Shown here in pieces: positions 1 through 7,501 of a stretch of DNA of 11,751 bases. How positions within the stretch are numbered: the first letter of the stretch is position 1; every line of letters begins with the position of its first letter. The stretch is taken from contig CAYLUE010000047.1 in the NCBI GenBank assembly GCA_964386795.1, positions 1 through 11,751 of the forward strand. The letters run 5' to 3'. The notes under the pieces are model-generated. The model was not told the origin of the DNA, did not search any database, and saw only the letters and a program-made list of their open reading frames with translations. This DNA is from TMED108 sp964386795 (lineage in GTDB: Bacteria > Fidelibacterota > Marinisomatia > Marinisomatales > TCS55). The translations under genes and the position numbers were made by a program.

Positions 1-90
1 GCGGAGGGGGAGGGATTCGAACCCCCGAACGCTTTAACACGTTGCTGGTTTTCAAGACCAGTGCAATCAGCCAGGCTCTGCCACCCCTCC
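1..90 (-). tRNA. tRNA-Ser (anticodon UGA)
   Basis: Read on the minus strand, this folds as a class II tRNA. The 7-bp acceptor stem GGAGGGG pairs with CCCCTCC. The anticodon stem CTGGT/ACCAG encloses the loop CTTGAAA, whose anticodon TGA (plus-strand 52-54) decodes UCA serine codons. The long variable arm has the stem AACG/CGTT, typical of tRNA-Ser. The T arm carries GGTTCGAATCC with one G-U pair in the stem. G at position 2 is the discriminator. The C at position 1 could be the first base of an encoded CCA, but the window ends there. The class II arm and anticodon together leave little doubt about identity. Confidence 0.97.
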
Positions 91-160
91 GATAAAAATA
101 TTATGATATTATACTAGATGAATTTAATGCGAATTGTTGGATAACTGCCTATAGAATTCC
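91..160 (-). promoter_or_regulatory. Spacer with candidate tRNA-Ser promoter
   Basis: This 70-base AT-rich spacer lies between the stop of the propeller gene and the 5' end of tRNA-Ser. On the minus strand a perfect TATAAT sits at 108-113, which would start transcription about 10 bases before the mature tRNA. No convincing -35 hexamer is found at normal spacing, so the promoter call is tentative. A short inverted repeat CCTTA/TAAGG (about 159-174) overlaps the upstream gene's stop but is not followed by a T-run, so it is not called a terminator. Nothing else is seen here. Confidence 0.35.
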
Positions 161-2821
161 TTATTTAATTAAGGACATTTTACGTGTTTGAATTGAATCT
201 TTAGTTTTTAATTGATAAAAATATATACCACTAGGTAAGCTTGATCCATCAAACGAAATATTGTAAGAACCTTTTTCCTTATATCCATCCTCTATTGTTT
301 TCATTATTTGACCTAAGCTATTAAACACAATTAATGAGATTTCACCGTTATCTGGTAAAGTGTACTTTATTTTTGTTAAAGGATTAAAAGGGTTGGGATA
401 GTTTTGCTCAAGAGAAAATACCTTAGGCTGTATATTATTATCATCAACTGAAAGATCTTCGCCTTCATTCAATTTCAATACATATAACCCTTCTTCAATT
501 GAACTAACCACGATCGTTTTACTTTTAAAATATGGATAATTACTCCAGGAGCCGACAAAGTCAATTTTATCTCCTGAAGGGTACGTATCAAAATAGGCAA
601 CCTCTTTTGGGTAAATAGGGTTAGAAATATTAAGTATGCGCAATCCAGAAGAATAATTTGATTGATACATTAAAGAATCAATTATATAATTATTATGATC
701 GATCGTTCTAAGGTCTGATCGATAGATATTTGCAATTTGAGGGTTATCTAAATCAGTAATATCAAAAACAATAGTTGTTTGATATGAATCAACGCCTCGC
801 AGTTCATTTAATTCATCGTTAGTATAAAAATATTTATGATCATCAGAAATCCAACCCTGGTGAATATATCTAAAATTATTTGATTCGTACTTAGAAATAA
901 TTTTGAGACTGGATTTATCTGTAACGTCAGCAATGCCCAATGCAGTTTCATTGGATGTCAGTGCAATCTCCTTACCATAATAATCAGAATCAGGGCCCTT
1001 GTAAACGATAAATTGTCCATCATGGACATATCCATTTCCATATCTGCCGGTTGTCTCATCACCCAGGCAGCCAGAGTATGTTGGATTTAATGGATCATTT
1101 ATATCAATAATATGAGCACCGCATTTATATTCATTTAAAGCTGCAGAGCCAATACCAACCGCATAGGCATAACCTGTTTCTTCATTAATTGCAATATTAT
1201 GCACATCTCCTACCTTGTCATAGTAGGCTGTCTTTTGAAAAGTCGTAAAAGTAGTAACATTTCTAAGTTGGGTTAAATCAAAAATTTGAACACCATGATA
1301 GGAGGCATTATCTGCAACAATAAATGCATGGTCTTTATACACTTTAACATCTCTCCAAATCGAACTTCGTGTTTCGGTTGGTAATATACCAAGCACAATA
1401 GGATTAGATGAATCTGTTACATCTACAAACGACAGTCCATTTGTTAAGCCTACTAAAGCAATTTCTTTACCATTAACAGGGTCAGTCCATCCCCAAATAT
1501 CGTTTAATTCGCTTCCACCTAGATCTTCAGCGCTTACAAAAGCGTGGAGATCTATTCCTGAGCATGGAAATTTTCCACCAGCAAACCCACCTTCTTTGTA
1601 ATAATTATTTATACTTCCCGCTGAACATGGTGATACATTTCCTGAAATACTTTTATCCCCTTTAGCGCTACTGAGCATTTCTAAAATTTGCCAATTAGAA
1701 TCATCTTGTTTTTGATAGATGTAGGCTAATTCTCCATAGGTTGCGCCCACAATCAGACGGTCATTTTTTATATCAACTGATCTACCAAATTTTGATCCAG
1801 GTAGATTCTGAGGTGCTAATATTTGATTTTGCTTATATAAATCATCGCTTGCAAGATGATATAAATAAACCTGCTCTCCATTAAAATCGCCAATAATTAA
1901 TTGATCTGTATCCACAGAAATAGATGCACCAAAAAAGGATTGCTCTTGTGAGTCTTTATGTGTGATTATTTGACTTAAATTCCAACCACTTTGATTTTGA
2001 TGATAAACATGAACTTCGCCCTTATTGTCAAATCCTGGATATCCAATGAGCACTTTGTTATCCGTTAATTTTACCGAAAAACCGAAGCGTCCATTGCTTT
2101 GCAGTTTGGAAGGAGAAAAAATAGTATTGGATTCCCAATGCCTTGCTGTGGAATTAAATAGATATTCGATGGCAATATTTCCATCACGCGAACCAATGAT
2201 TGCTCGATTATCATGAATATCAATATCTTGACCAAACAGTCCATGTGAGATAATTTGATCTGTCCAAATAGGATCAATCTTTATCCATTTTTCTGTCTCA
2301 CTATCTAAATACATTGTGTATACCATTCCATCTTCATTTCTAGCGTACCGATCGCTAATTAATATCAACCCATCTTGAATCTCAACACTTGAACCAAAAT
2401 CAGTTGTCCAAATTTTTGGGTCTGGAATAATCTCTTTTATTAAGGTCCATTTATTGCTAGTTGTTTTTTGATAGATATAAGCCCTCCCCACCCCTTTGCC
2501 AGCACGACTAGGCGCACCAATAAGCATTAAATTGCTATCCACAGATATTGAATGACCAAAATCATACGCAACGGTACCTTTGATCGGAGGAAAAATTTGA
2601 TCTTTAATTATTTCATTATTCGATATTGAATAAACATACACAGAGCCATTATTAAGCGTAGAACCAGTTTGACCTACAAATATCTGATCGCTTGAAAGAT
2701 ATGTTGAACCCAAAATACCATATCCCAACGTATGGTGTGGTCTATTCTTAGGTGCGTCTGGGTGAAGCTTATTATCTGCAAATAGAACAACAGGTAAAAA
2801 TAAGAGTATATATCTTAACAT
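161..2821 (-). CDS. Secreted double beta-propeller protein (FG-GAP repeats + choice-of-anchor B/LVIVD repeats) with T9SS sorting domain
   Basis: This 886-residue exported protein has no recognisable enzyme motif. A short signal peptide (residues 1-15, ending VVLFA) is followed by seven FG-GAP-like repeats, each with an 'FG.S..' start and an 'IG' strand followed by a 'VY.Y'-type strand (about 34, 88, 142, 196, 246, 297 and 345). Residues 395-785 match the choice-of-anchor B family, with seven LVIVD-type units such as GLSFVDVTD (462), GAHIIDIND (568) and GLRILNIS (726). Cysteines 399/420 and 567/585 could form disulfides. Residues 802-886 are a type A T9SS sorting domain (NYPNPFNP at 807, GIYFYQL at 865, then a basic tail), which predicts outer-membrane export and tail processing. 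The start gives a clean signal peptide, with no Shine-Dalgarno. It lies 21 bases after the serine-hydrolase gene, probably in one transcript. Binding or adhesion to an extracellular polymer is only inferred. Confidence 0.9.
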   Translation of the reverse strand: MLRYILLFLPVVLFADNKLHPDAPKNRPHHTLGYGILGSTYLSSDQIFVGQTGSTLNNGSVYVYSISNNEIIKDQIFPPIKGTVAYDFGHSISVDSNLMLIGAPSRAGKGVGRAYIYQKTTSNKWTLIKEIIPDPKIWTTDFGSSVEIQDGLILISDRYARNEDGMVYTMYLDSETEKWIKIDPIWTDQIISHGLFGQDIDIHDNRAIIGSRDGNIAIEYLFNSTARHWESNTIFSPSKLQSNGRFGFSVKLTDNKVLIGYPGFDNKGEVHVYHQNQSGWNLSQIITHKDSQEQSFFGASISVDTDQLIIGDFNGEQVYLYHLASDDLYKQNQILAPQNLPGSKFGRSVDIKNDRLIVGATYGELAYIYQKQDDSNWQILEMLSSAKGDKSISGNVSPCSAGSINNYYKEGGFAGGKFPCSGIDLHAFVSAEDLGGSELNDIWGWTDPVNGKEIALVGLTNGLSFVDVTDSSNPIVLGILPTETRSSIWRDVKVYKDHAFIVADNASYHGVQIFDLTQLRNVTTFTTFQKTAYYDKVGDVHNIAINEETGYAYAVGIGSAALNEYKCGAHIIDINDPLNPTYSGCLGDETTGRYGNGYVHDGQFIVYKGPDSDYYGKEIALTSNETALGIADVTDKSSLKIISKYESNNFRYIHQGWISDDHKYFYTNDELNELRGVDSYQTTIVFDITDLDNPQIANIYRSDLRTIDHNNYIIDSLMYQSNYSSGLRILNISNPIYPKEVAYFDTYPSGDKIDFVGSWSNYPYFKSKTIVVSSIEEGLYVLKLNEGEDLSVDDNNIQPKVFSLEQNYPNPFNPLTKIKYTLPDNGEISLIVFNSLGQIMKTIEDGYKEKGSYNISFDGSSLPSGIYFYQLKTKDSIQTRKMSLIK

Positions 2822-2842
2822 AGGTATGAAGGCTTGAAATAA

Positions 2843-3922
2843 TTAATTGTTAGAAGCATGTGTTAGTGGAAAAATACTAATTAATTCATTAAAAACGATA
2901 CTGCTAATTTCTTTGCGATAATTACTATTTGAGGCTTCATCTGATGTGATGGCAATGGCTAGTTTTCGAGAATTATCTAATATAATATACTGACCGGCAT
3001 AGCCTAATGCGGAAAATACATCTTTAGATCCAATGGAATTGACCCACCAGAGATATCCATATCCAGACTCATTATCTGGTAAATAATCCCAAGCACCACT
3101 ACCGCTTCTAAAGGTAATGATTTTACTAGTTGATTTATCAATCCATGATTGTGAAATGAGTTGTGTATTCTCTAATTTTCCATCATTAAGATATAGATTT
3201 CCAAATTTTAACATATCTCTTAATTTTAAATACAATCCCCAACCACCATTACTGATCCCATTGATATCAGATTCCCAGTAATAATCTTTAATTCCAAGAG
3301 GGTCAAATAAAAATTCTTTTGCAAATTCTTCAGCGCTTCGATTGGAAATCTCAGTAAAAATAGCTGATAATACATGCGTACCTGCAGAGCTATAATTCCA
3401 TGAATCACCCGGTGCATACATAACGTCCCTATCTAGAATATATTTAATGGGATTATTGCTTCTTATATAGTTTGTGTCATCTTCAATACCTGATCTCATT
3501 GCTAATAAGTGATTTACCCTAATCTGTCTTTTTACTTCAGGATTTTTATAGTTTGAGATATCTAAAAAGGTATCAATAGGACTATATTCATTATCAATTA
3601 ATTTTTGATCAATTAATTGACCTACGATTGCAGATAGAACGCTTTTAGTGATAGAATAAACGGGATACTTAGTATTGATATTGCCAACCTTATAATGATC
3701 AAATACCAATTTATTATTGTATAAAATACCAATGCTTCTTAAATGATCAAGTGCTATAATTTGTGTCAATTTATCTTGCAGGTTTTGAATATCAATATTC
3801 ACATTATCAATATTATTAAAATCCAAAACCACTAAAGGTTGTTCGATCAATTCAGATGAACTGTTCTTATCCTCACAGGAAAGGAGTAATAGTGAAAATA
3901 CTATGGCAATGATCTTTTTCAT
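2843..3922 (-). CDS. Beta-lactamase-family serine hydrolase, lipoprotein
   Basis: This 359-residue protein of the class C beta-lactamase/esterase/DD-peptidase fold (PF00144) is anchored as a lipoprotein. The signal peptide ends in the lipobox LLSC with Cys16, followed by an acidic CEDK and a Ser-rich linker. The nucleophile motif is S90-I-T-K93 in 'YSITKSVLSAIVGQ'. The second element is N176-Y-S-S179, where many relatives have Y-x-N. The KTG-equivalent region appears as GYAG (307-310) before the beta-strand QYIILD. 'HLLAMRSGI' (138-146) and 'APGDSWNYSSAG' are typical of the family. Substrates vary widely in this family (peptides, esters, amides), so none is assigned. Transcription diverges from the M48 peptidase gene and continues into the propeller gene. 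The start is set by the signal peptide; an AAAGGAA lies too far upstream to be a normal ribosome site. Confidence 0.9.
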   Translation of the reverse strand: MKKIIAIVFSLLLLSCEDKNSSSELIEQPLVVLDFNNIDNVNIDIQNLQDKLTQIIALDHLRSIGILYNNKLVFDHYKVGNINTKYPVYSITKSVLSAIVGQLIDQKLIDNEYSPIDTFLDISNYKNPEVKRQIRVNHLLAMRSGIEDDTNYIRSNNPIKYILDRDVMYAPGDSWNYSSAGTHVLSAIFTEISNRSAEEFAKEFLFDPLGIKDYYWESDINGISNGGWGLYLKLRDMLKFGNLYLNDGKLENTQLISQSWIDKSTSKIITFRSGSGAWDYLPDNESGYGYLWWVNSIGSKDVFSALGYAGQYIILDNSRKLAIAITSDEASNSNYRKEISSIVFNELISIFPLTHASNN

Positions 3923-3973
3923 CAGCTTAATTTCAATTCCTTTAAATAATAGCAGCAGCAGATATTAGTTTAA
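3923..3973. promoter_or_regulatory. Divergent promoter region, serine hydrolase / M48 peptidase
   Basis: Only 51 bases separate two divergent start codons, so both promoters must sit here or run into the coding ends. A minus-strand TATTAT (3946-3951) could be a -10 box for the serine-hydrolase gene with a leader of about 17 bases, but no good -35 is visible. A short AGC triplet run lies at about 3951-3960. Neither start has a Shine-Dalgarno at proper spacing. The region is inferred from geometry more than from motifs. Confidence 0.3.
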
Positions 3974-4834
3974 ATGAAGAGAAAATACCTCAAACAAAGT
4001 AGTTTTTTAATATTGATTATGTTGATCACAATTTTGCAGACAAACTGCTCACAAATAGGTCAACAAGTATCTGGGTTTAATCTATACTCTACCGATGAAG
4101 AAATGCGTATAGGGTACGAATATTCCAAGCAAATTGAACAACAAATTTCTCTAAATAAAAATACAGATATAGTAGAATATATTAATGATCTTGGACAGCG
4201 CATGGTTCAGGTTTCAAAGCGTAGCAATATTCCATTCACCTTTAAAGTTGTTGATGATTCTGCTGTCAATGCGTTTGCTATACCTGGAGGGTTTTGCTAT
4301 GTCAATACAGGACTTATTCGTTTTGCCGAAACCGAGGCCGAATTAGCATCGGTTATTGGACACGAAATTGGTCATGTCGTAGGTGAACACAGCATGAAGC
4401 GAATGAGTAAGGCTCGAGCTATCAATGCAACTCTTAGCCTGGGCAGTATCTTGGGTTCAATTTTTATCGGCCAAGAAACTACTGAAAATGTACTGCTAGT
4501 GGCGGATTTAGCAGGTACTGGTATATTGCTGAACTATAGCAGAGGTGATGAACTTGAAGCGGATCGCCTAGGTATTCAACAGATGCACGATGCGGGAATT
4601 AATCCAATTGGATCGCAGCAATTTTTTGAAAAACTAAGCAGCAAAGATAAAGAAGGGCCATCTGAGATAGAAAAACTTCTATCAACCCATCCAGCAACAA
4701 AAGATAGGGTAAAGCAAGCAAGAAAATTAATAAATAAATTACCTGAAAAGACTTATAGCCCAGAATCAAATGCTAAATTTAATCTAGTCAAAGAATTGTT
4801 ACCTGAAATAGAAAATAATCCTATTGTAAATTAG
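3974..4834 (+). CDS. M48 family metallopeptidase (BepA/YfgC-like), probable lipoprotein
   Basis: This 286-residue zinc endopeptidase of family M48 probably acts in the periplasm on damaged or misassembled envelope proteins, as BepA and LoiP do in E. coli. The zinc motif is H130-E-I-G-H134 in 'GHEIGHVVGEHSMKRM'. The third ligand is expected to be E193 of the E-L-E-A-D motif (193-197), followed by the conserved STHP (237-240). 'FAIPGGFCYVNTGLI' (101-115) is the usual family strand. The N-terminus has a hydrophobic signal (11-22) ending QTNC with Cys25. Asn at -1 is unusual for a lipobox, so lipidation is likely but not certain. There is no C-terminal TPR domain, so this is the short LoiP-like type. 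Its end overlaps the convergent epimerase gene by 14 bases. Confidence 0.93.
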   Translation: MKRKYLKQSSFLILIMLITILQTNCSQIGQQVSGFNLYSTDEEMRIGYEYSKQIEQQISLNKNTDIVEYINDLGQRMVQVSKRSNIPFTFKVVDDSAVNAFAIPGGFCYVNTGLIRFAETEAELASVIGHEIGHVVGEHSMKRMSKARAINATLSLGSILGSIFIGQETTENVLLVADLAGTGILLNYSRGDELEADRLGIQQMHDAGINPIGSQQFFEKLSSKDKEGPSEIEKLLSTHPATKDRVKQARKLINKLPEKTYSPESNAKFNLVKELLPEIENNPIVN

Positions 4835-4841
4835 AATTATT
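4814..4841. terminator. Possible bidirectional terminator hairpin inside convergent gene ends
   Basis: The arms 4814-4823 and 4832-4841 pair over 10 positions with one mismatch (4820/4835) around an 8-base loop. The two convergent stop codons (CTA at 4821-4823 and TAG at 4832-4834) pair with each other within the stem. A short T-run follows on each side: CTCTTTT on the plus strand and TTTTC on the minus strand. The stem is almost all A-T and therefore weak. No better terminator is visible for either gene, and the symmetry suits tail-to-tail genes. Function is inferred. Confidence 0.35.
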
Positions 4842-5855
4842 CTCTTTTAAACTAGCGCCGATCCCATTTGAATTTGGAAGTACTAGTTTTCCATTTTCTA
4901 TTACTACACCATGATAAGGATCATTCTTGATCAATAAATTCCCATCTAGATCAGCGTAATCAACTAGCGGTGAGATGTGCGCTGCAGCAGTTATTGCAAC
5001 CGATGACTCAATCATGCATCCCAGCATGATCTGCATATCGCGCTCGCGAGCCATGTTAACCATTTTAATTGCCTCAAAAAGACTTCCGCATTTCATTAGC
5101 TTTATATTTATTCCATCAAATATACCTTCTATTTGAGGTATATCGGCCGAATTGAGACTATTTTCATCCGCAATGATAGGTAGTGGAGATTTAGACCTTA
5201 ATTGGGCGGTATCGGATAAATTGGTAGACTTAAAGGGTTGTTCAATAAATTCAATATTTTGATCAGCGAGCCAACGGGTCATTTCTAGTCCAGTTTCAAT
5301 GTCCCATCCTTCATTAGCATCTACCCGTATTACCTTATCGGTCTCTTTTCGTATTTCTCGAATGATTGACTTATCGTGTTCAATACCTACTCCAAGCTTC
5401 ACTTTGATAATCTGATAAGGAGTTGCCTCTTCAACTTTCTGAGGGATCAACTCCATTTCGCCAATGGAAATAGTATATGAAGTGAGCGGAGTATTATTTG
5501 GATCTGCATTAAAATATTTATAGAGAGGCTCTTGCTGCATTTGACACCACAGATCAAGGGTCGCCATTGAAAATGCAACCTCTAGTGATTTTACATTATC
5601 GCATTGGGATGATATCTGATTTGAAAAAACCATAGGGTCTTCCATGGAATCTGGGATATCAATACCTGTTTGCAGTTGGGACAATATTCGATTGGTAGAC
5701 TCATTATAGCGCCCTGAGGGAGCAGCTTCCCCTCTTCCTAGAAATCCATTATGTTCTAAATAAACATAAACAATGTCGTAATAATCATGCGAGCTTCGAG
5801 AAATTCCAAAGGGATGTGTACATTCTATGCGATAGGTTTCAAAATGAAATTGCAT
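4821..5855 (-). CDS. dgcA: Enolase-superfamily dipeptide epimerase / N-acetyl-D-glutamate racemase (DgcA-like)
   Basis: This 344-residue cytoplasmic enzyme belongs to the muconate-lactonizing subgroup of the enolase superfamily. The barrel carries the K-x-K acid/base motif (K151-V-K153), metal ligands D179 (RVDANEGW), E205 (FIEQP) and D230 (IIADE), and the second lysine K252 (INIKLMKCG). D302-L-D304-G is the D-x-D that in L-Ala-D/L-Glu epimerases binds the dipeptide amino group. This supports either the YcjG/YkfB-type epimerase of muropeptide recycling or its relative DgcA, which racemises N-acetyl-D-Glu. The neighbouring DUF1611 gene favours DgcA, although D-x-D could argue for dipeptides. 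It is last in the operon, starting 2 bases after the GGT-like stop with no Shine-Dalgarno, so it is probably translated by coupling. The general family is secure; the exact substrate is not. Confidence 0.88.
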   Translation of the reverse strand: MQFHFETYRIECTHPFGISRSSHDYYDIVYVYLEHNGFLGRGEAAPSGRYNESTNRILSQLQTGIDIPDSMEDPMVFSNQISSQCDNVKSLEVAFSMATLDLWCQMQQEPLYKYFNADPNNTPLTSYTISIGEMELIPQKVEEATPYQIIKVKLGVGIEHDKSIIREIRKETDKVIRVDANEGWDIETGLEMTRWLADQNIEFIEQPFKSTNLSDTAQLRSKSPLPIIADENSLNSADIPQIEGIFDGINIKLMKCGSLFEAIKMVNMARERDMQIMLGCMIESSVAITAAAHISPLVDYADLDGNLLIKNDPYHGVVIENGKLVLPNSNGIGASLKENNSNLQ

Positions 5856-5857
5856 GG

Positions 5858-7501
5858 CTATTTTACAGAGCCGCTATTACCTTGCCAGTCAGGATCAGAA
5901 ACCCCAATCCACTCGTTCCCTTCTCTCATAACGGCATGTACGCGACCAAAATTTGCAATACCATCTCTAAATCTAACACTATGACCTAGATTCATAAAAA
6001 ATACGGTATCTTGCTGGCTATAGGTATTATTTGTGAAATAATTACCTTGTGACTGCTCTTTAACGGAAATCAATTCAATTTCTATATTTTCCTGAGAAGG
6101 ATGCACTCTTGGAAGGGCCATAGCCTCTTCAAGAGAATGATTTTGATCAATTACTCTGCTTATAACAGAAACTATCGAGGAAGGTATCCTAGCGCCACCA
6201 GCGGCTCCTAAAGCCAAAAATGGTATACCGTCACGTGAAACAATTATTGGGGAAATATGTGAAGGTGCTCTCACGCCCGGTTTAATTTCTCCGAGATAAC
6301 CACCAAGTGTCTGTGCATACATAAAGCCAAGACCCGGGGTAGCTACCTTTGAACCCATGGTTGTGCCAATTGTTTGAGTTAATACCACAATCATTCCATT
6401 TTTATCTACAACGGTAAGATGGGTAGTATGTCCCATAGCGGCAACATAGGATTCAGGAAGATCTGTATCCAAATTTGAAACTGTAGAATTATGTATTTCA
6501 TTGGCGCGTTTTCTTGCCCAAGCCTTAGAGGTAAATTTATCAGCATCCTTGATTGAGAACTGAACTCTACGATCAAGATAGGCAGCATCAATTGCATGAT
6601 AAATTGATTCTGCCCATGCATCTTTATTCTGAAGATCATAATCTAAATATTCAAGAATATGGAGCGCTTCGATCGTAATGGCTCCAAATGCTGGCATCCA
6701 CAGGGCTGCTAAATCATGACCACGATAATTTCCTTTTACAATATGAGAGGTTTGCGCCTTATAATTAGCAAGAGCATCTAAAGATAATACTCCACCATTA
6801 TTATTGTTATCTTGCACAATTTTTTCAGCGATCCAACCGCTATAAAATACATCCGAACCTTCATTAGAAATTGATTTAAGTACTTCAGATAAATCCTTTT
6901 GAATAAGGAGTTTACCTGATTTTAATGGAGAGCCATCAGAATTCGTAAAATATTGTTTTGTTCCAGCAAATTCATTGATCTGCTGATTGACGCTTGCCAA
7001 TCTTCGTGCTTCACCTTCAATTAAATAATGTCCATTTTCAGCATGATTTATTGCGTCATTCATTACAGTTGGGAGATTCATGCTACCAAAATCTTCTAAT
7101 CCTTTTGTTAAACCTTTTACTGTTCCAGGGATTCCAATGCTGGGATATCCATATTTTTTCTTAGGAGCATTCTCATAATCATAATCATCAGGGGCAGCTG
7201 TAGTCGCATCAATACCATGATATCCGCTGGTTGGTGAATAAATCAAAATCTGTGTTCTACCACCAATACCGTTCATGGTAGGCTCAACAACCGTTAAAGT
7301 AAATGCAGCAGATACCGCAGCATCCATTGCATTACCCCCTTGCGCTAATATATCTACCGCAGCCTGGGTTGCTAGTGGGTGTGCAGTTGCTACAACTCCA
7401 TTTGTGGATCGCGCTACCTTATTACCTGATTCCTTATACAATCCTCTATCAGTGCATGATTGTAACGTTAAAGCCAACATGATAAATATAGATATTCTCA
7501 T
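5858..7501 (-). CDS. Gamma-glutamyltranspeptidase-family Ntn hydrolase, lipoprotein, altered substrate pocket
   Basis: This 547-residue lipoprotein (lipobox LQSC, Cys16) has GGT-family layout and length. By homology it cleaves itself at H358|T359, freeing the nucleophile T359 in 'GHTTHLTVVDKNG'. The supporting T377 matches E. coli T409, and the oxyanion glycines lie in 'LGAAGGARIP' (435-436). Against E. coli GGT (aligned from memory, ungapped locally), the glutamate-recognition residues are changed: R114 becomes T100, N411 becomes G379, D433 becomes G401 and S463 becomes H415, with S462 kept as S414. Autoprocessing amidase chemistry is therefore likely, but a plain gamma-glutamyl substrate is doubtful. 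Other members of the fold act on glutaryl-cephalosporin or oxamate. The start overlaps the DUF1611 stop as ATGA and has the only clear Shine-Dalgarno among the start codons visible in the window. Confidence 0.88.
   Translation of the reverse strand: MRISIFIMLALTLQSCTDRGLYKESGNKVARSTNGVVATAHPLATQAAVDILAQGGNAMDAAVSAAFTLTVVEPTMNGIGGRTQILIYSPTSGYHGIDATTAAPDDYDYENAPKKKYGYPSIGIPGTVKGLTKGLEDFGSMNLPTVMNDAINHAENGHYLIEGEARRLASVNQQINEFAGTKQYFTNSDGSPLKSGKLLIQKDLSEVLKSISNEGSDVFYSGWIAEKIVQDNNNNGGVLSLDALANYKAQTSHIVKGNYRGHDLAALWMPAFGAITIEALHILEYLDYDLQNKDAWAESIYHAIDAAYLDRRVQFSIKDADKFTSKAWARKRANEIHNSTVSNLDTDLPESYVAAMGHTTHLTVVDKNGMIVVLTQTIGTTMGSKVATPGLGFMYAQTLGGYLGEIKPGVRAPSHISPIIVSRDGIPFLALGAAGGARIPSSIVSVISRVIDQNHSLEEAMALPRVHPSQENIEIELISVKEQSQGNYFTNNTYSQQDTVFFMNLGHSVRFRDGIANFGRVHAVMREGNEWIGVSDPDWQGNSGSVK

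Noticed and set aside
1..160. tRNA-Ser as an integration site for a mobile island
   Set aside because: tRNA-Ser genes are common attachment sites, but no integrase, direct repeat of the tRNA end or foreign gene content is visible in this window.
159..174. CCTTA/TAAGG inverted repeat as terminator of the propeller gene
   Set aside because: The stem is only 5 bp, AT-rich and has no T-run on the minus-strand downstream side.
3951..3961. AGC triplet run as a functional microsatellite
   Set aside because: It has fewer than four copies, too short to support phase variation.
4821..5855. O-succinylbenzoate synthase or muconate cycloisomerase
   Set aside because: The barrel has the D302-L-D304-G motif of dipeptide-epimerase-type members and sits with DUF1611; no menaquinone or aromatic-degradation genes are nearby.
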